The notes under the pieces: generated by a model
The model's input: the letters and a program-made list of their open reading frames with translations, nothing else
Databases searched by the model: none
Told to the model about the DNA's origin: nothing
DNA from: CAYJII01 sp964370225
Lineage (GTDB): Bacteria > Bacillota > Clostridia > Oscillospirales > Ruminococcaceae
DNA: 64,000 nucleotides
Assembly: GCA_964370225.1 (NCBI GenBank)
Contig: CAYJII010000003.1
Coordinates: 15,575 to 79,574 of the forward strand
Direction: 5' to 3'
Shown here: piece after piece, positions 8,535 through 16,361 of the stretch
How positions within the stretch are numbered: the first letter of the stretch is position 1
How the letters are laid out: the number at the start of each line of letters is the position of its first letter
Made by a program: the position numbers and the translations under genes

Positions 8535-9932
8535 TTATTTTTGATTTGCAAATGCACAGAACGCTTTGTAAGCCATGTATACATCTATTTTTGAAGTTAC
8601 TTCAAAAGGAGCATGCATTGAAAGAACAGGAACACCAACATCAATAACATCAACATCTAAGTTTGCAACGTATGCAGCGACTGTACCGCCTCCGCCTTGG
8701 TCAACTTTACCAAGCTCGCCGATTTGCCAGTTAACTTCGTTAGCATCAAATATATCGCAAACTTTCGCTAAGAATTCCGCTGAAGCGTCGTTAGTTCCGC
8801 CTTTTCCTCTTGCACCAGTGTATTTTGAGATACCCACGCCATAATTTACATATGTCGCATTATTTTTCTCAAGCACTTCTGGGAAAGTTGGATCAAATGC
8901 AGCTGTAACATCCGCTGAGAGACACTCAGAATTAGCAAGAACAGTGCGACCTTCAATTCCATAAGGTTTGGCTAAATCTGCAACGAAATATTTTAAATAT
9001 GCGCCTTTTAATCCAGTGTTACCCTCAGAGCCAGTTTCTTCTTTATCTGCAAGAATTGTCACGACAGTATTAGTTGGAGCTTCACACTCCATCGTAGCGA
9101 TTAGAGAAGTGTATGCACACACTCTGTCATCTTGACCATAGGCTCCGATTAAGCTTCTGTCAAAACCTACATCTTTCGCTTTGTACGCTGGTACTAGCTC
9201 AAGCTCTGCACGAATTAAATCTTCTTCAACGATACCATATTTATCGTTTAGAATGTTAAGGATATTATATTTTACTTTTTGGCTAATATCATCATCTTTA
9301 AACATCAATGAACCAACTAATACATTGAGTTCTTCCCCTTTAATTCCTTCAGAGAAAGTACGTTTCATTTGATCAGCTGCTAGATGTGGAAGTAAGTCGT
9401 TAATGCAAAAAACTGGGTCTTTATCATCTTCACCGATAATTACTTCAACTTTTCCTGCACTTTTGCTCATGATTACGCCATGAAGAGCAAGAGGTATTGC
9501 TGTCCACTGATATTTTTTAACTCCACCGTAGTAATGAGTTTTAAACAATGCTAATTGTGATTCTTCGTACAATGGACGTGGTTTCAAGTCAATTCTAGGT
9601 GAATCGATATGAGAAGCCATAATTTTAACGCCGTTTTCAAGACTATCTGTCCCAATTACTGCGCAGATAATCGCTTTGCCACGGTTATTGAGGTATACTT
9701 TATCCCCAGCTTTGTATTTAACATTTTTGTCAAACTCAACAAAGCCTGCTTTTTTTAGCATTTCTAATGAAGTGTCAACCACTTCTCTTTCTGTTTTTCC
9801 GCTGTCTAAAAACGATTTGTAACCTTCAGAAAAATCCATCACAGAATTAAGTGTATCATCACTTAACACTGAACTCAAATTTTTTGGTTCGTACATCAAA
9901 TCTTTTTTAGCTTTTTTGTTTTCTTTCGCCAT
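8535..9932 (-). CDS. M18 family zinc aminopeptidase
   Basis: Cytosolic dinuclear-metal aminopeptidase that removes N-terminal residues (often acidic) from peptides. The family motifs are present in order: ASHIDSPRIDLKPRPL with the first metal His and Asp, THYYGGVKKYQW, the catalytic/metal DKEETGSEGNTG, GGTNDASAEF, and the C-terminal SMHAPFEVTSKID with the last His. 465 residues is the usual bacterial length. AAAGGAG is 8 bases before the ATG. It lies at the end of the minus-strand prfA gene run, 60 bases after the transglycosylase gene, and may have its own promoter. Confidence 0.9.
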   Translation of the reverse strand: MAKENKKAKKDLMYEPKNLSSVLSDDTLNSVMDFSEGYKSFLDSGKTEREVVDTSLEMLKKAGFVEFDKNVKYKAGDKVYLNNRGKAIICAVIGTDSLENGVKIMASHIDSPRIDLKPRPLYEESQLALFKTHYYGGVKKYQWTAIPLALHGVIMSKSAGKVEVIIGEDDKDPVFCINDLLPHLAADQMKRTFSEGIKGEELNVLVGSLMFKDDDISQKVKYNILNILNDKYGIVEEDLIRAELELVPAYKAKDVGFDRSLIGAYGQDDRVCAYTSLIATMECEAPTNTVVTILADKEETGSEGNTGLKGAYLKYFVADLAKPYGIEGRTVLANSECLSADVTAAFDPTFPEVLEKNNATYVNYGVGISKYTGARGKGGTNDASAEFLAKVCDIFDANEVNWQIGELGKVDQGGGGTVAAYVANLDVDVIDVGVPVLSMHAPFEVTSKIDVYMAYKAFCAFANQK

Positions 9933-9992
9933 TTTATTGTCTCCTTTATGAATGTTTCCATTCTATTATTATCTTAAGGCATATGCCTAAAA

Positions 9993-10550
9993 TTACTTTT
10001 CTTCACGCTCTTTGTATATCTCATAATTATCCATTATTTTATCGATATAGTGGTTTGTATCCTTATACGGTGTCGTTATCAAAGTTTCACTATCCTCAGA
10101 GTATTCCTCAGTTTCAAGCCAGCCGTTCACAGCACCTCTACCAGCATGATATGCGGCCATTGCTTCTGGCACAGTCTTAAACTCATCTAGCAAATACCAA
10201 AGCAGATAACAACCATACTCAATGCTGACTTGTGGATCAAATAAATCTTCATGTACATACTCAGTATAACCCAATTTTGTGCTAACCCAATCAAATGTAT
10301 CTGGAATAAACTGCATCAGTCCATACGCATCGTCGACAGAAACTGCATTGGGATCAAATCCACTTTCTGTTTTAATCACAGCATAAACTAAGTTTTCATC
10401 CAAATTATATTTTGCACTGTATTCCTCAACATATTCGGAATAATGCCTCGGGAAAGCATATGTATAATATACTTCCATTCCTACAAAAGCTAGCACAGTA
10501 ATAACTATGATACCTATGGCAATTATTAGCAGTTTTTTCGTCTTTTTCAT
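9993..10550 (-). CDS. Membrane-anchored lytic transglycosylase (SLT domain)
   Basis: Cleaves peptidoglycan glycan strands, leaving 1,6-anhydro ends. A basic start and one membrane helix (about 7-28) are followed by a lysozyme-like SLT domain. The catalytic Glu62 is in KTESGFDP, then GLMQFIP and AYHAGRGAV, a variant of the usual A-Y-N-A-G motif. I chose the ATG at 10550 because GGAGAG lies 7-12 bases upstream; the longer frame to 10589 would overlap the preceding gene and has no RBS. 185 residues fits small SLT proteins, which sit downstream of coaE in many Clostridia. Confidence 0.88.
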   Translation of the reverse strand: MKKTKKLLIIAIGIIVITVLAFVGMEVYYTYAFPRHYSEYVEEYSAKYNLDENLVYAVIKTESGFDPNAVSVDDAYGLMQFIPDTFDWVSTKLGYTEYVHEDLFDPQVSIEYGCYLLWYLLDEFKTVPEAMAAYHAGRGAVNGWLETEEYSEDSETLITTPYKDTNHYIDKIMDNYEIYKEREEK

Positions 10551-10569
10551 TGCCACTCTCCAATCAATT

Positions 10570-12177
10570 TTATTGTATAATTTTGTCAACTACCACAGCT
10601 GTTTGTTCTAAAAACTTATCGATACCCTTGTCGTTTTCTATCACATAATCGGCTCTACTCGTGTAAAAATCACTCGTTTTTTGAGCTTTTATCCGCTCTA
10701 AAGCCGCTTCCTTCGTCATATTATCTCTTATCATTATTCTATCAAGACGTAGCGCTTCATCGCTCACAACAGACACTATAACATCACAAAGCATATTTGC
10801 ACCACTCTCAAACAATGTCGGAGCATCTAATACAATGTATTTATATCCTTGTGCTTTCAAGCTTTTAATACGCTTATTTATATGCTTAACAATTGGTGGA
10901 TACATCAAATGATTTAAAAAAATCATGTTTTCTTCATTTGTAAATACTAGCTTTGCAAGCGCTTTTCGGTTAATCTGCTCACCATCCAGTATCTCTTCCC
11001 CAAAATTGTCCACAAGCTTTTCTATCACATCTGGTAAAGTTATAACTTCCCTAGCAACTAAGTCACAGTTTATTACAGCTGCACCCTTTTTTTCAAACTC
11101 GGTGCACAGCGTAGTTTTCCCACTGCCTGTTTGTCCTGTTAGACCTACTACAACCACATCATTTAGCGTAATTATCTCAAAACCACATGCTCTTAGTAAT
11201 CTATTATATACCGCTAGTCCTACACCATCTTTTTTCGGAACTCTAGCAAAAATTGTCCCCAATGAGTTTTCGTCAATCTCTCTTAAAGCAGAAAAAAGCC
11301 TAGTTGCTTGTTCATCAGGCGAAAATTCATTCCCGTATGTAAAGCAAGGTATGTTAAATAGAGATTTCTCATTCTCAAAAACTAATACACCCGTTTTTTC
11401 ATCTGCATTTTTTGAAACGTATTTACAAAATTCGCTCAAAGTAGCTTTAACCATAATAACATTTGCCTCTGGTGAATAGTGAGTATATTTCATTCCAGGA
11501 GATTTAACCTTTTTATCCTCAGACTGCTTTGAAAATACTCCGTCGTCAAGCTTTACTTTTGACACCACTTTCAAAAAATCATCAATTGCAATTTTCCCCG
11601 GGCGCAATATTTCTACTTCGTCCTCAAGCACATTTACAACTGTCGACTCAAGCCCAACTTCACACTCTCCACCATCCAGTATAATCTCTATTTTGCCATT
11701 TAAATCAGCCATAACATGTGATGCACTAGTTGGGCTGGGTTTACCAGATAAATTTGCGCTTGGCGCAGCTATCGGTACAGCGCAAGTGCGTATTAGCTTT
11801 AGTGCTGCTAAATCCGAGGGCATTCTCACAGCTACAGTGCTTAGTCCACATGTGATACTATCTGAAACTTTGTCGCTTTTTGGCAAAACCATTGTAAGTG
11901 GCCCTGGCCAAAAAACTTCTGCAAGTTTTTTGGCTGTGGGACTAAAATCTTTTACTATTTCATTTAGCATATTTTCATCGCAGATATGCACGATAAGCGG
12001 GTTATCCATCGGGCGGCCTTTTATCGTAAAAATGTTTTTCACAGCAGCATCATCGAAAGCGTTTGCAGCAAGTCCATACACAGTTTCAGTGGGTATGGCT
12101 ACTACTTGTGAATTTAGTATTTTCTCTTTAGCTAAGAGGATATTTTCTTCTGTAGGTTTTAATATTTGCGTTTTCAT
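10570..12177 (-). CDS. Fused L-threonylcarbamoyladenylate synthase (Sua5/TsaC2) and dephospho-CoA kinase (CoaE)
   Basis: One 535-residue frame holds two enzymes. Residues 1 to about 200 are a YrdC/Sua5 domain (PTETVYGLAANA, KGRPMDNPL, VAVRMPS, GLESTVV), which makes threonylcarbamoyl-AMP for tRNA t6A37. Residues about 225-340 are the Sua5 C-terminal domain (SPGMKYTHYSPEA). From about 343 a complete CoaE follows: P-loop GLTGQTGSGKTT, CDLVAREV, DAPTLFESG, and the R-x(3)-R-x(6) lid; it phosphorylates dephospho-CoA in the last step of CoA synthesis. The junction (FEIITLNDVVVVGLTG) has almost no linker. A GTG in the junction is the only plausible internal start and lacks a good RBS. These genes are usually separate neighbours. 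Confidence 0.9.
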   Translation of the reverse strand: MKTQILKPTEENILLAKEKILNSQVVAIPTETVYGLAANAFDDAAVKNIFTIKGRPMDNPLIVHICDENMLNEIVKDFSPTAKKLAEVFWPGPLTMVLPKSDKVSDSITCGLSTVAVRMPSDLAALKLIRTCAVPIAAPSANLSGKPSPTSASHVMADLNGKIEIILDGGECEVGLESTVVNVLEDEVEILRPGKIAIDDFLKVVSKVKLDDGVFSKQSEDKKVKSPGMKYTHYSPEANVIMVKATLSEFCKYVSKNADEKTGVLVFENEKSLFNIPCFTYGNEFSPDEQATRLFSALREIDENSLGTIFARVPKKDGVGLAVYNRLLRACGFEIITLNDVVVVGLTGQTGSGKTTLCTEFEKKGAAVINCDLVAREVITLPDVIEKLVDNFGEEILDGEQINRKALAKLVFTNEENMIFLNHLMYPPIVKHINKRIKSLKAQGYKYIVLDAPTLFESGANMLCDVIVSVVSDEALRLDRIMIRDNMTKEAALERIKAQKTSDFYTSRADYVIENDKGIDKFLEQTAVVVDKIIQ

Positions 12178-12208
12178 GAAATATTCCCCCTTAAATCAAG
12201 CTTAAAAA

Positions 12209-13288
12209 TTATTCATTATCACCAGCAGCAGCTAATTTCAGCGCTTGATCTGCGGTGATTAAAGCTTCAAATATTTCGTCTAAATCTCCATTTAATATGC
12301 CCTCAAGACGGTATAATGACAGATTTATTCTATGGTCAGTCATCCTGCCTTGTGGATAGTTATATGTTCTAATGCGCTCAGAGCGGTCGCCAGAACCTAC
12401 TTGGGATTTTCTCTCTGACGCAATTTTTTGCATTTGTTTTTCTTGCTCAGCTTGGTATAATCTTGAACGCAAAACTTTCATAGCTTTTTCTTTATTTTTA
12501 AACTGGCTTCTTTCATCTTGACACTCTACCACAACACCTGTAGGTATGTGTATTATCCTTATTGCACTCTCAGTTTTATTGATATGCTGTCCACCCGCGC
12601 CACTTGCTCTAAATGTATCAATTTGCAAATCTGCTGGGTTAATCTCTACCTCAACTTCTTCTGCTTCTGCCAAAACAGCAACAGTAACTGTAGATGTGTG
12701 TACACGTCCTGAAGATTCCGTCTCAGGTACTCTTTGCACTCTGTGTACTCCGCTCTCAAACTTTAGTCTTGAATAAACGCGCTCGCCCTCAAGAGAGAAG
12801 CTCACCTCTTTAATGCCACCTAGCCCAGTCGGATTTAGGTTTATCAAGTCCGTTTTCCAGCCTTTTGCTTCTGCAAACATAGTGTACATTCTATAAAGAG
12901 AGTTAGCAAATAGCGCTGCTTCTTCCCCACCAGCACCGCCTCTGATTTCCACGATAACGTTTTTATCGTCATTCGGGTCAGTTGGTAATAGTAAGATTTT
13001 AAGCTCTTCACCAAACTTTTCAATAAGTTCTTTGTTGAGGTCGTATTCTTCTTGTACCACTTCTTTAAACTCTTTATCAAGTGAAGAATCATCAAGCATC
13101 ATTTTAGCTTCCTCGAAACTGTCGCATGCTTTTGTGTACTCAATATACTTTTCAACTATCGGTGTCAAGTTTTTATACTCTTTCATCAAGTCTTTGTATA
13201 AATCATTATCACTGATGACCTTAGCATCCATCAGCATTTCTCCGATTTCTTCATACCTCTTTTGTGTTAGTTTTAATTTATCAAACAT
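12209..13288 (-). CDS. prfA: Peptide chain release factor 1
   Basis: Recognises UAA and UAG and triggers peptide release. The GGQ loop (SGAGGQHINKTESAIR) that enters the peptidyl-transferase centre is intact, and the codon-recognition loop reads RVPETESSGRVHTS (P-E-T, common in Firmicutes). 359 residues is the full length. The N-terminal coiled domain begins MFDKLKLTQKRYEEI. It stands 31 bases before the Sua5-CoaE gene. prmC, the methyltransferase for the GGQ glutamine and a frequent neighbour, is not in this window. Confidence 0.96.
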   Translation of the reverse strand: MFDKLKLTQKRYEEIGEMLMDAKVISDNDLYKDLMKEYKNLTPIVEKYIEYTKACDSFEEAKMMLDDSSLDKEFKEVVQEEYDLNKELIEKFGEELKILLLPTDPNDDKNVIVEIRGGAGGEEAALFANSLYRMYTMFAEAKGWKTDLINLNPTGLGGIKEVSFSLEGERVYSRLKFESGVHRVQRVPETESSGRVHTSTVTVAVLAEAEEVEVEINPADLQIDTFRASGAGGQHINKTESAIRIIHIPTGVVVECQDERSQFKNKEKAMKVLRSRLYQAEQEKQMQKIASERKSQVGSGDRSERIRTYNYPQGRMTDHRINLSLYRLEGILNGDLDEIFEALITADQALKLAAAGDNE

Positions 13289-13312
13289 AATATCTCCGTT
13301 TCTTATATAAGA

Positions 13313-13498
13313 CTATTCATCTTTATTTACAATCATTTTAATGTTGCGCTCTATTTTATTGCGCGCTACCATAATCTCATGGCCACATTTTTGGCATTTC
13401 ATCTTAAAATCCATACCTACTCGCAAAACAATAAATTCATCCGAGCCGCAGGGATGTTTCTTCTTCATTTTAACGATATCTGAAACTTTTACATCCAT
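13313..13498 (-). CDS. DUF951 zinc-ribbon-like protein
   Basis: A 61-residue protein with the DUF951 signature: MDVKVSDIVKMKKKHPCGS, then a strand V-L-R-V-G-M-D-F and a CxxC (CQKCGHEI). With the Cys in HPCGS this may form a partial zinc site. Function is unknown, though wide conservation in Firmicutes and location ahead of prfA suggest a translation or nucleic-acid link (inference). I use the ATG at 13498, preceded by AAGGTG, rather than the ATG at 13519. Confidence 0.85.
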   Translation of the reverse strand: MDVKVSDIVKMKKKHPCGSDEFIVLRVGMDFKMKCQKCGHEIMVARNKIERNIKMIVNKDE

Positions 13499-13702
13499 AT
13501 TCCAACACCTTTTTCTCATCTTATGCTACTTAATAAACATACAAATTTATTATAACATTTTTTATATGTAAATAGCAAGTTTTATGCGCCAAATTTTTGT
13601 AATTTCATAAAAAATTATTATTTACATGCTTTTTGTTAATTATATTAATGTGCAGATTTTTTCCTTTTCTTTATCTGCAACAATTTTTAAGGAGCAATGA
13701 AC

Positions 13703-14086
13703 ATGAAAAGTACTATTACAGCAGTGTTTGAAAGCTTAGATTTGGCTGAGGTTGCTGCTAGAAAGCTAAGGCAAACTTATCCACAAATTCATGATATCAA
13801 GATAAAATACAATTCAGTAAATATACATGATGAAGGCAACGACTTTTTCCCAGTAATCACAGGCGCATATGGAGTTAATGCTGTGCAAACCCCCACGGGA
13901 TATTTCCCCTATGCATTTAATTCAGTGATAAATGATGTGTCTAGCAAAAATCAATCAGAAAGCTCATTTTCGACAAAAAGCAAAATCATAATCAAAGTTG
14001 ATAATAGCATAAAAAAAGCAGTCAGCTCCACGCTAACTAGCATGGGTGGATTGCAGGTAAATAGCTTTGATTTTGCTTTAAAATAG
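13703..14086 (+). CDS. Hypothetical protein, possible ferredoxin-like fold
   Basis: A 127-residue protein of unknown function. It opens with STITAVFESLDLAEVAARKLRQ, a strand-helix pattern seen in small stress-type or ferredoxin-like domains, has a loop rich in Pro, Tyr and Phe (about 50-80), and closes with a second strand-helix-strand (KIIIKVDNSIKKAVSSTLTSMGG). AAGGAG at 13689-13694 is correctly spaced for ATG 13703, not for the ATG at 13697. It is transcribed away from the prfA cluster. I recall similar unnamed proteins in Oscillospiraceae but cannot assign a role. Confidence 0.6.
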   Translation: MKSTITAVFESLDLAEVAARKLRQTYPQIHDIKIKYNSVNIHDEGNDFFPVITGAYGVNAVQTPTGYFPYAFNSVINDVSSKNQSESSFSTKSKIIIKVDNSIKKAVSSTLTSMGGLQVNSFDFALK

Positions 14087-14095
14087 TGTAGTAGT

Positions 14096-14140
14096 TAAAA
14101 GGTTGCGGGCATAATTTGCTTGCAATCTTTTACTTTTTTA
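14096..14140 (+). terminator. Probable terminator after the 127-residue protein gene
   Basis: AAAAGGTTGC and GCAATCTTTT form an imperfect stem around 14097-14132, followed by a T-rich stretch. Confidence 0.5.
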
Positions 14141-14238
14141 GGACATATTTTATTTGAGTGTGCATATAAATTTTATAAACGAAAGCAAAGGGTTCATGCT
14201 ACACATAACACTTTGCTAAAAAAATAGGAGGTCATACA

Positions 14239-15162
14239 ATGTCATGTTACAAACCCGAAGGAATATTATTGCAATCTCAGGAAAATATTAATGCATTAAA
14301 AAATCACAATAATCTGGTTGAATCGCATATTAATGGTAAAATTTTAGAGGCGCGTGCGCTCGTTTGCGATAGCGAACATAATCTACTAGTAGATTTAGGT
14401 TCCGCTAAAGGTATTATCCCCAGAGAAGAATGCGCAATTGGTATAAGCGATGGTAGCACAAGGGATATTGCGATTATTTCCAAGGTGAATAAACCTGTAT
14501 CTTTTTTAATTAGTGAAATAAAAAAAGATACTTTTGGCAAACCCTACGCAGTTTTATCTAGAAAAAAGCTACAACTGCGATGTAAAGACGAGTATATAGA
14601 TAAGCTACTACCAGGCGATGTCATCCCCGCAAAAGTGACTCATTTAGAGTCTTTTGGATGCTTTGTAGACGTGGGCTGTGGCATCATTTCGCTCATTCCT
14701 ATCGATAATATTTCTATTTCACGAATTTCCCACCCACGTGACAGATTTAAGGTCGGACAGGATATCATGGTGGTAGTAAAAGGCTTTGACGAAGACGGCA
14801 AACTTTGCCTTTCTCATAAGGAGCTTTTAGGCACATGGGAGGAAAATGTGCAAAACTTCGAAATCGGGCAGACTGTCGCTGGAATTGTACGCTCAATCGA
14901 AGACTACGGAATTTTTGTAGAGCTTGCCCCAAATCTAGCAGGACTCGCTGAGTATAAAGACGATGTTAAAGTCGGGCAACACACTAGTGTATACATAAAA
15001 AATATTATCCCTGAAAAAATGAAGATAAAACTTATAATAGTCGATAGTTTTGATGCAGATTATAAGGCAAGTAAGCTTGATTACTACATCGATTCTAATC
15101 ATATCAACATATTTAAGTATTCCCCTGACGAGTCAACAAAATTTATAGAGACTATCTTTTGA
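14239..15162 (+). CDS. S1-domain RNA-binding protein (ribosomal protein S1-like)
   Basis: 307 residues with S1 motifs. A degenerate first S1 lies at about 32-110 (GKILEARALVCD...LVDLGSAKGIIPREE), the second at about 125-195 (GDVIPAKVTHLESFGCFVDVGCGIISLIPIDN) and a third at about 208-270 (GQTVAGIVRSIEDYGIFVELAPNLAGLAEY). The last 35 residues have no clear domain. Clostridial S1-like proteins of this size are thought to assist mRNA binding to ribosomes; here it is inference. A GGAGG lies 8 bases before the start. It appears monocistronic. Confidence 0.85.
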   Translation: MSCYKPEGILLQSQENINALKNHNNLVESHINGKILEARALVCDSEHNLLVDLGSAKGIIPREECAIGISDGSTRDIAIISKVNKPVSFLISEIKKDTFGKPYAVLSRKKLQLRCKDEYIDKLLPGDVIPAKVTHLESFGCFVDVGCGIISLIPIDNISISRISHPRDRFKVGQDIMVVVKGFDEDGKLCLSHKELLGTWEENVQNFEIGQTVAGIVRSIEDYGIFVELAPNLAGLAEYKDDVKVGQHTSVYIKNIIPEKMKIKLIIVDSFDADYKASKLDYYIDSNHINIFKYSPDESTKFIETIF

Positions 15163-15320
15163 TTTTTCGGCGCTTTATACGCCAAACGCCATATAAAATA
15201 TTGAATTTTTATTAACTTTTTTGCCTTTGTATTGTTTTTTTCTCTCTATTATGATAAAATTTGAATACTGCTTGAAAAAACAAGTGTATATGAGCAAAAA
15301 TTATAATTGGAAGTGTAAAA

Positions 15321-15878
15321 ATGAAACAAAAATCAAATTTTAGGCTTGGTATAAATTTTATCGGCACACATCTGCTTGCAACTGTGTTAGCTTTAATCGT
15401 TACTTTTTCACTGGTTGCAGTTAGCGAAAGTACCATCTATCTAATCGCAGTAGGCGCTTTTGTACTACTGATGTATTGGGGAATTATCGGAGGTCCTGCT
15501 TATAAATTAGGAAACGATGACTCTAATCGTGTTAATTTTAAAAGAATGGAAAAAGATATTTTTAGAGGTTTTAAGGTTGGAATAGTAACCTTCATTTACC
15601 CAGCGGTACAAATATTAATTGTTATATTATTTAAACTTGGCGTTATTCCTGATTTATTCTTTGTATATAAGCTATTAAATTCACATTTACTAATTCCAAT
15701 GAATTTAGTCCAAAACGTTGGCTTTGTCGCTGACGCTTCGTGGGGCACAATAATTATTATGCTATCATTCCAACTAATTACTCCAATTTTTATTGGCATC
15801 CACTACATTTTAGGATTTAACAATGTTAGTTTCTTAGATAAACTTATTTATAAAAAGACTGATACAAGAAAATCGTAA
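15321..15878 (+). CDS. Four-helix membrane protein of unknown function
   Basis: 185 residues with hydrophobic segments at about 10-33, 38-58, 88-110 and 145-165 and a basic C-terminus (YKKTDTRKS). No enzymatic motif is visible, and I do not recognise the family. The start is preceded by TTGGAAGTG. It has its own short upstream region (158 bases after the S1 gene, containing only a small GGCG-rich hairpin) and a strong terminator downstream, so it is probably a single-gene transcript. Confidence 0.65.
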   Translation: MKQKSNFRLGINFIGTHLLATVLALIVTFSLVAVSESTIYLIAVGAFVLLMYWGIIGGPAYKLGNDDSNRVNFKRMEKDIFRGFKVGIVTFIYPAVQILIVILFKLGVIPDLFFVYKLLNSHLLIPMNLVQNVGFVADASWGTIIIMLSFQLITPIFIGIHYILGFNNVSFLDKLIYKKTDTRKS

Positions 15879-15882
15879 TTGC

Positions 15883-15924
15883 TAAAAATTCCTCCTGACA
15901 TTTGTTGTGGAGGAATTTTTTTCT
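15883..15924 (+). terminator. Terminator after the membrane protein gene
   Basis: AAAATTCCTCC pairs with GGAGGAATTTT around TGACATTTGTTGT, followed by TTTCTTTT. Confidence 0.85.
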
Positions 15925-15933
15925 TTTATTCAA

Positions 15934-16098
15934 TTATTTTCTTGAAATAATAATATAAGGATTGTGTATCAAAAAAGGCAATATTAAGCTACATGGAACA
16001 AATGTGATTACATATACAATTGTGTTTTTAAATGCATTAGGAAACTGAACATCAACTGTGAAAGCATGAATAAAGTTATCAAACCAAATGAAAACAGC
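15934..16098 (-). pseudogene. Remnant of a sugar ABC transporter permease
   Basis: On the minus strand an open stretch of 54 codons reads AVFIWFDNFIHAFTVDV, QFPNAFKNTIVYVITFVP, CSLILPFLI, and ends in TAA. The pattern N-F-x-x-A-F-T...F-x-x-A-x-x-N-T-x-x-Y-x-x-x-x-V-P is typical of the first periplasmic loop and second helix of MalF/UgpA-type permeases. There is no start codon and no continuation; the frame opens after a stop. I read it as a decayed gene fragment between the membrane protein and sulfatase genes. Confidence 0.5.
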
Positions 16099-16361
16099 TT
16101 AGCTCCTGCTCATGTGGATAACTATCCGATTGCATATTATATTGATAAAATATATTACCTCCCAATTTCGATTAGTTCAAAACAGAAAAATCACATATAT
16201 CAAACATCGGTTCTTTTTGATTACTTCCCATAAAATGATATGACTCTACTCTGATAATATTATTCATCTAATTTTATATTCTCAATATTTTGCAGGTGCA
16301 CATAGTACAATATAAATCTGCCTTGTGGGGCAAGAATGTCCCTCATGACAGATTTATCAGA
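16099..16361. other. Non-coding or degenerate stretch
   Basis: On the minus strand a 32-codon frame starts at 16267 (MNNIIRVESYHFMGSNQKEP...) and after one TAA continues in frame for about 30 codons, so it may be another relic; I do not recognise it. On the plus strand a 55-codon ORF (16066-16233) has no convincing RBS. AAATCTG...CAGATTT (about 16310-16353) is an imperfect hairpin behind the sulfatase stop without a strong U tract. Confidence 0.4.

Noticed and set aside
10925..11479. Plus-strand frame of 184 codons opposite the Sua5-CoaE gene
   Set aside because: Ser/Phe-rich shadow translation without RBS, opposite clear enzyme domains.
16066..16233. 55-codon plus-strand ORF after the membrane protein gene
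   Set aside because: No RBS, and the opposite strand carries a recognisable relic; probably chance.
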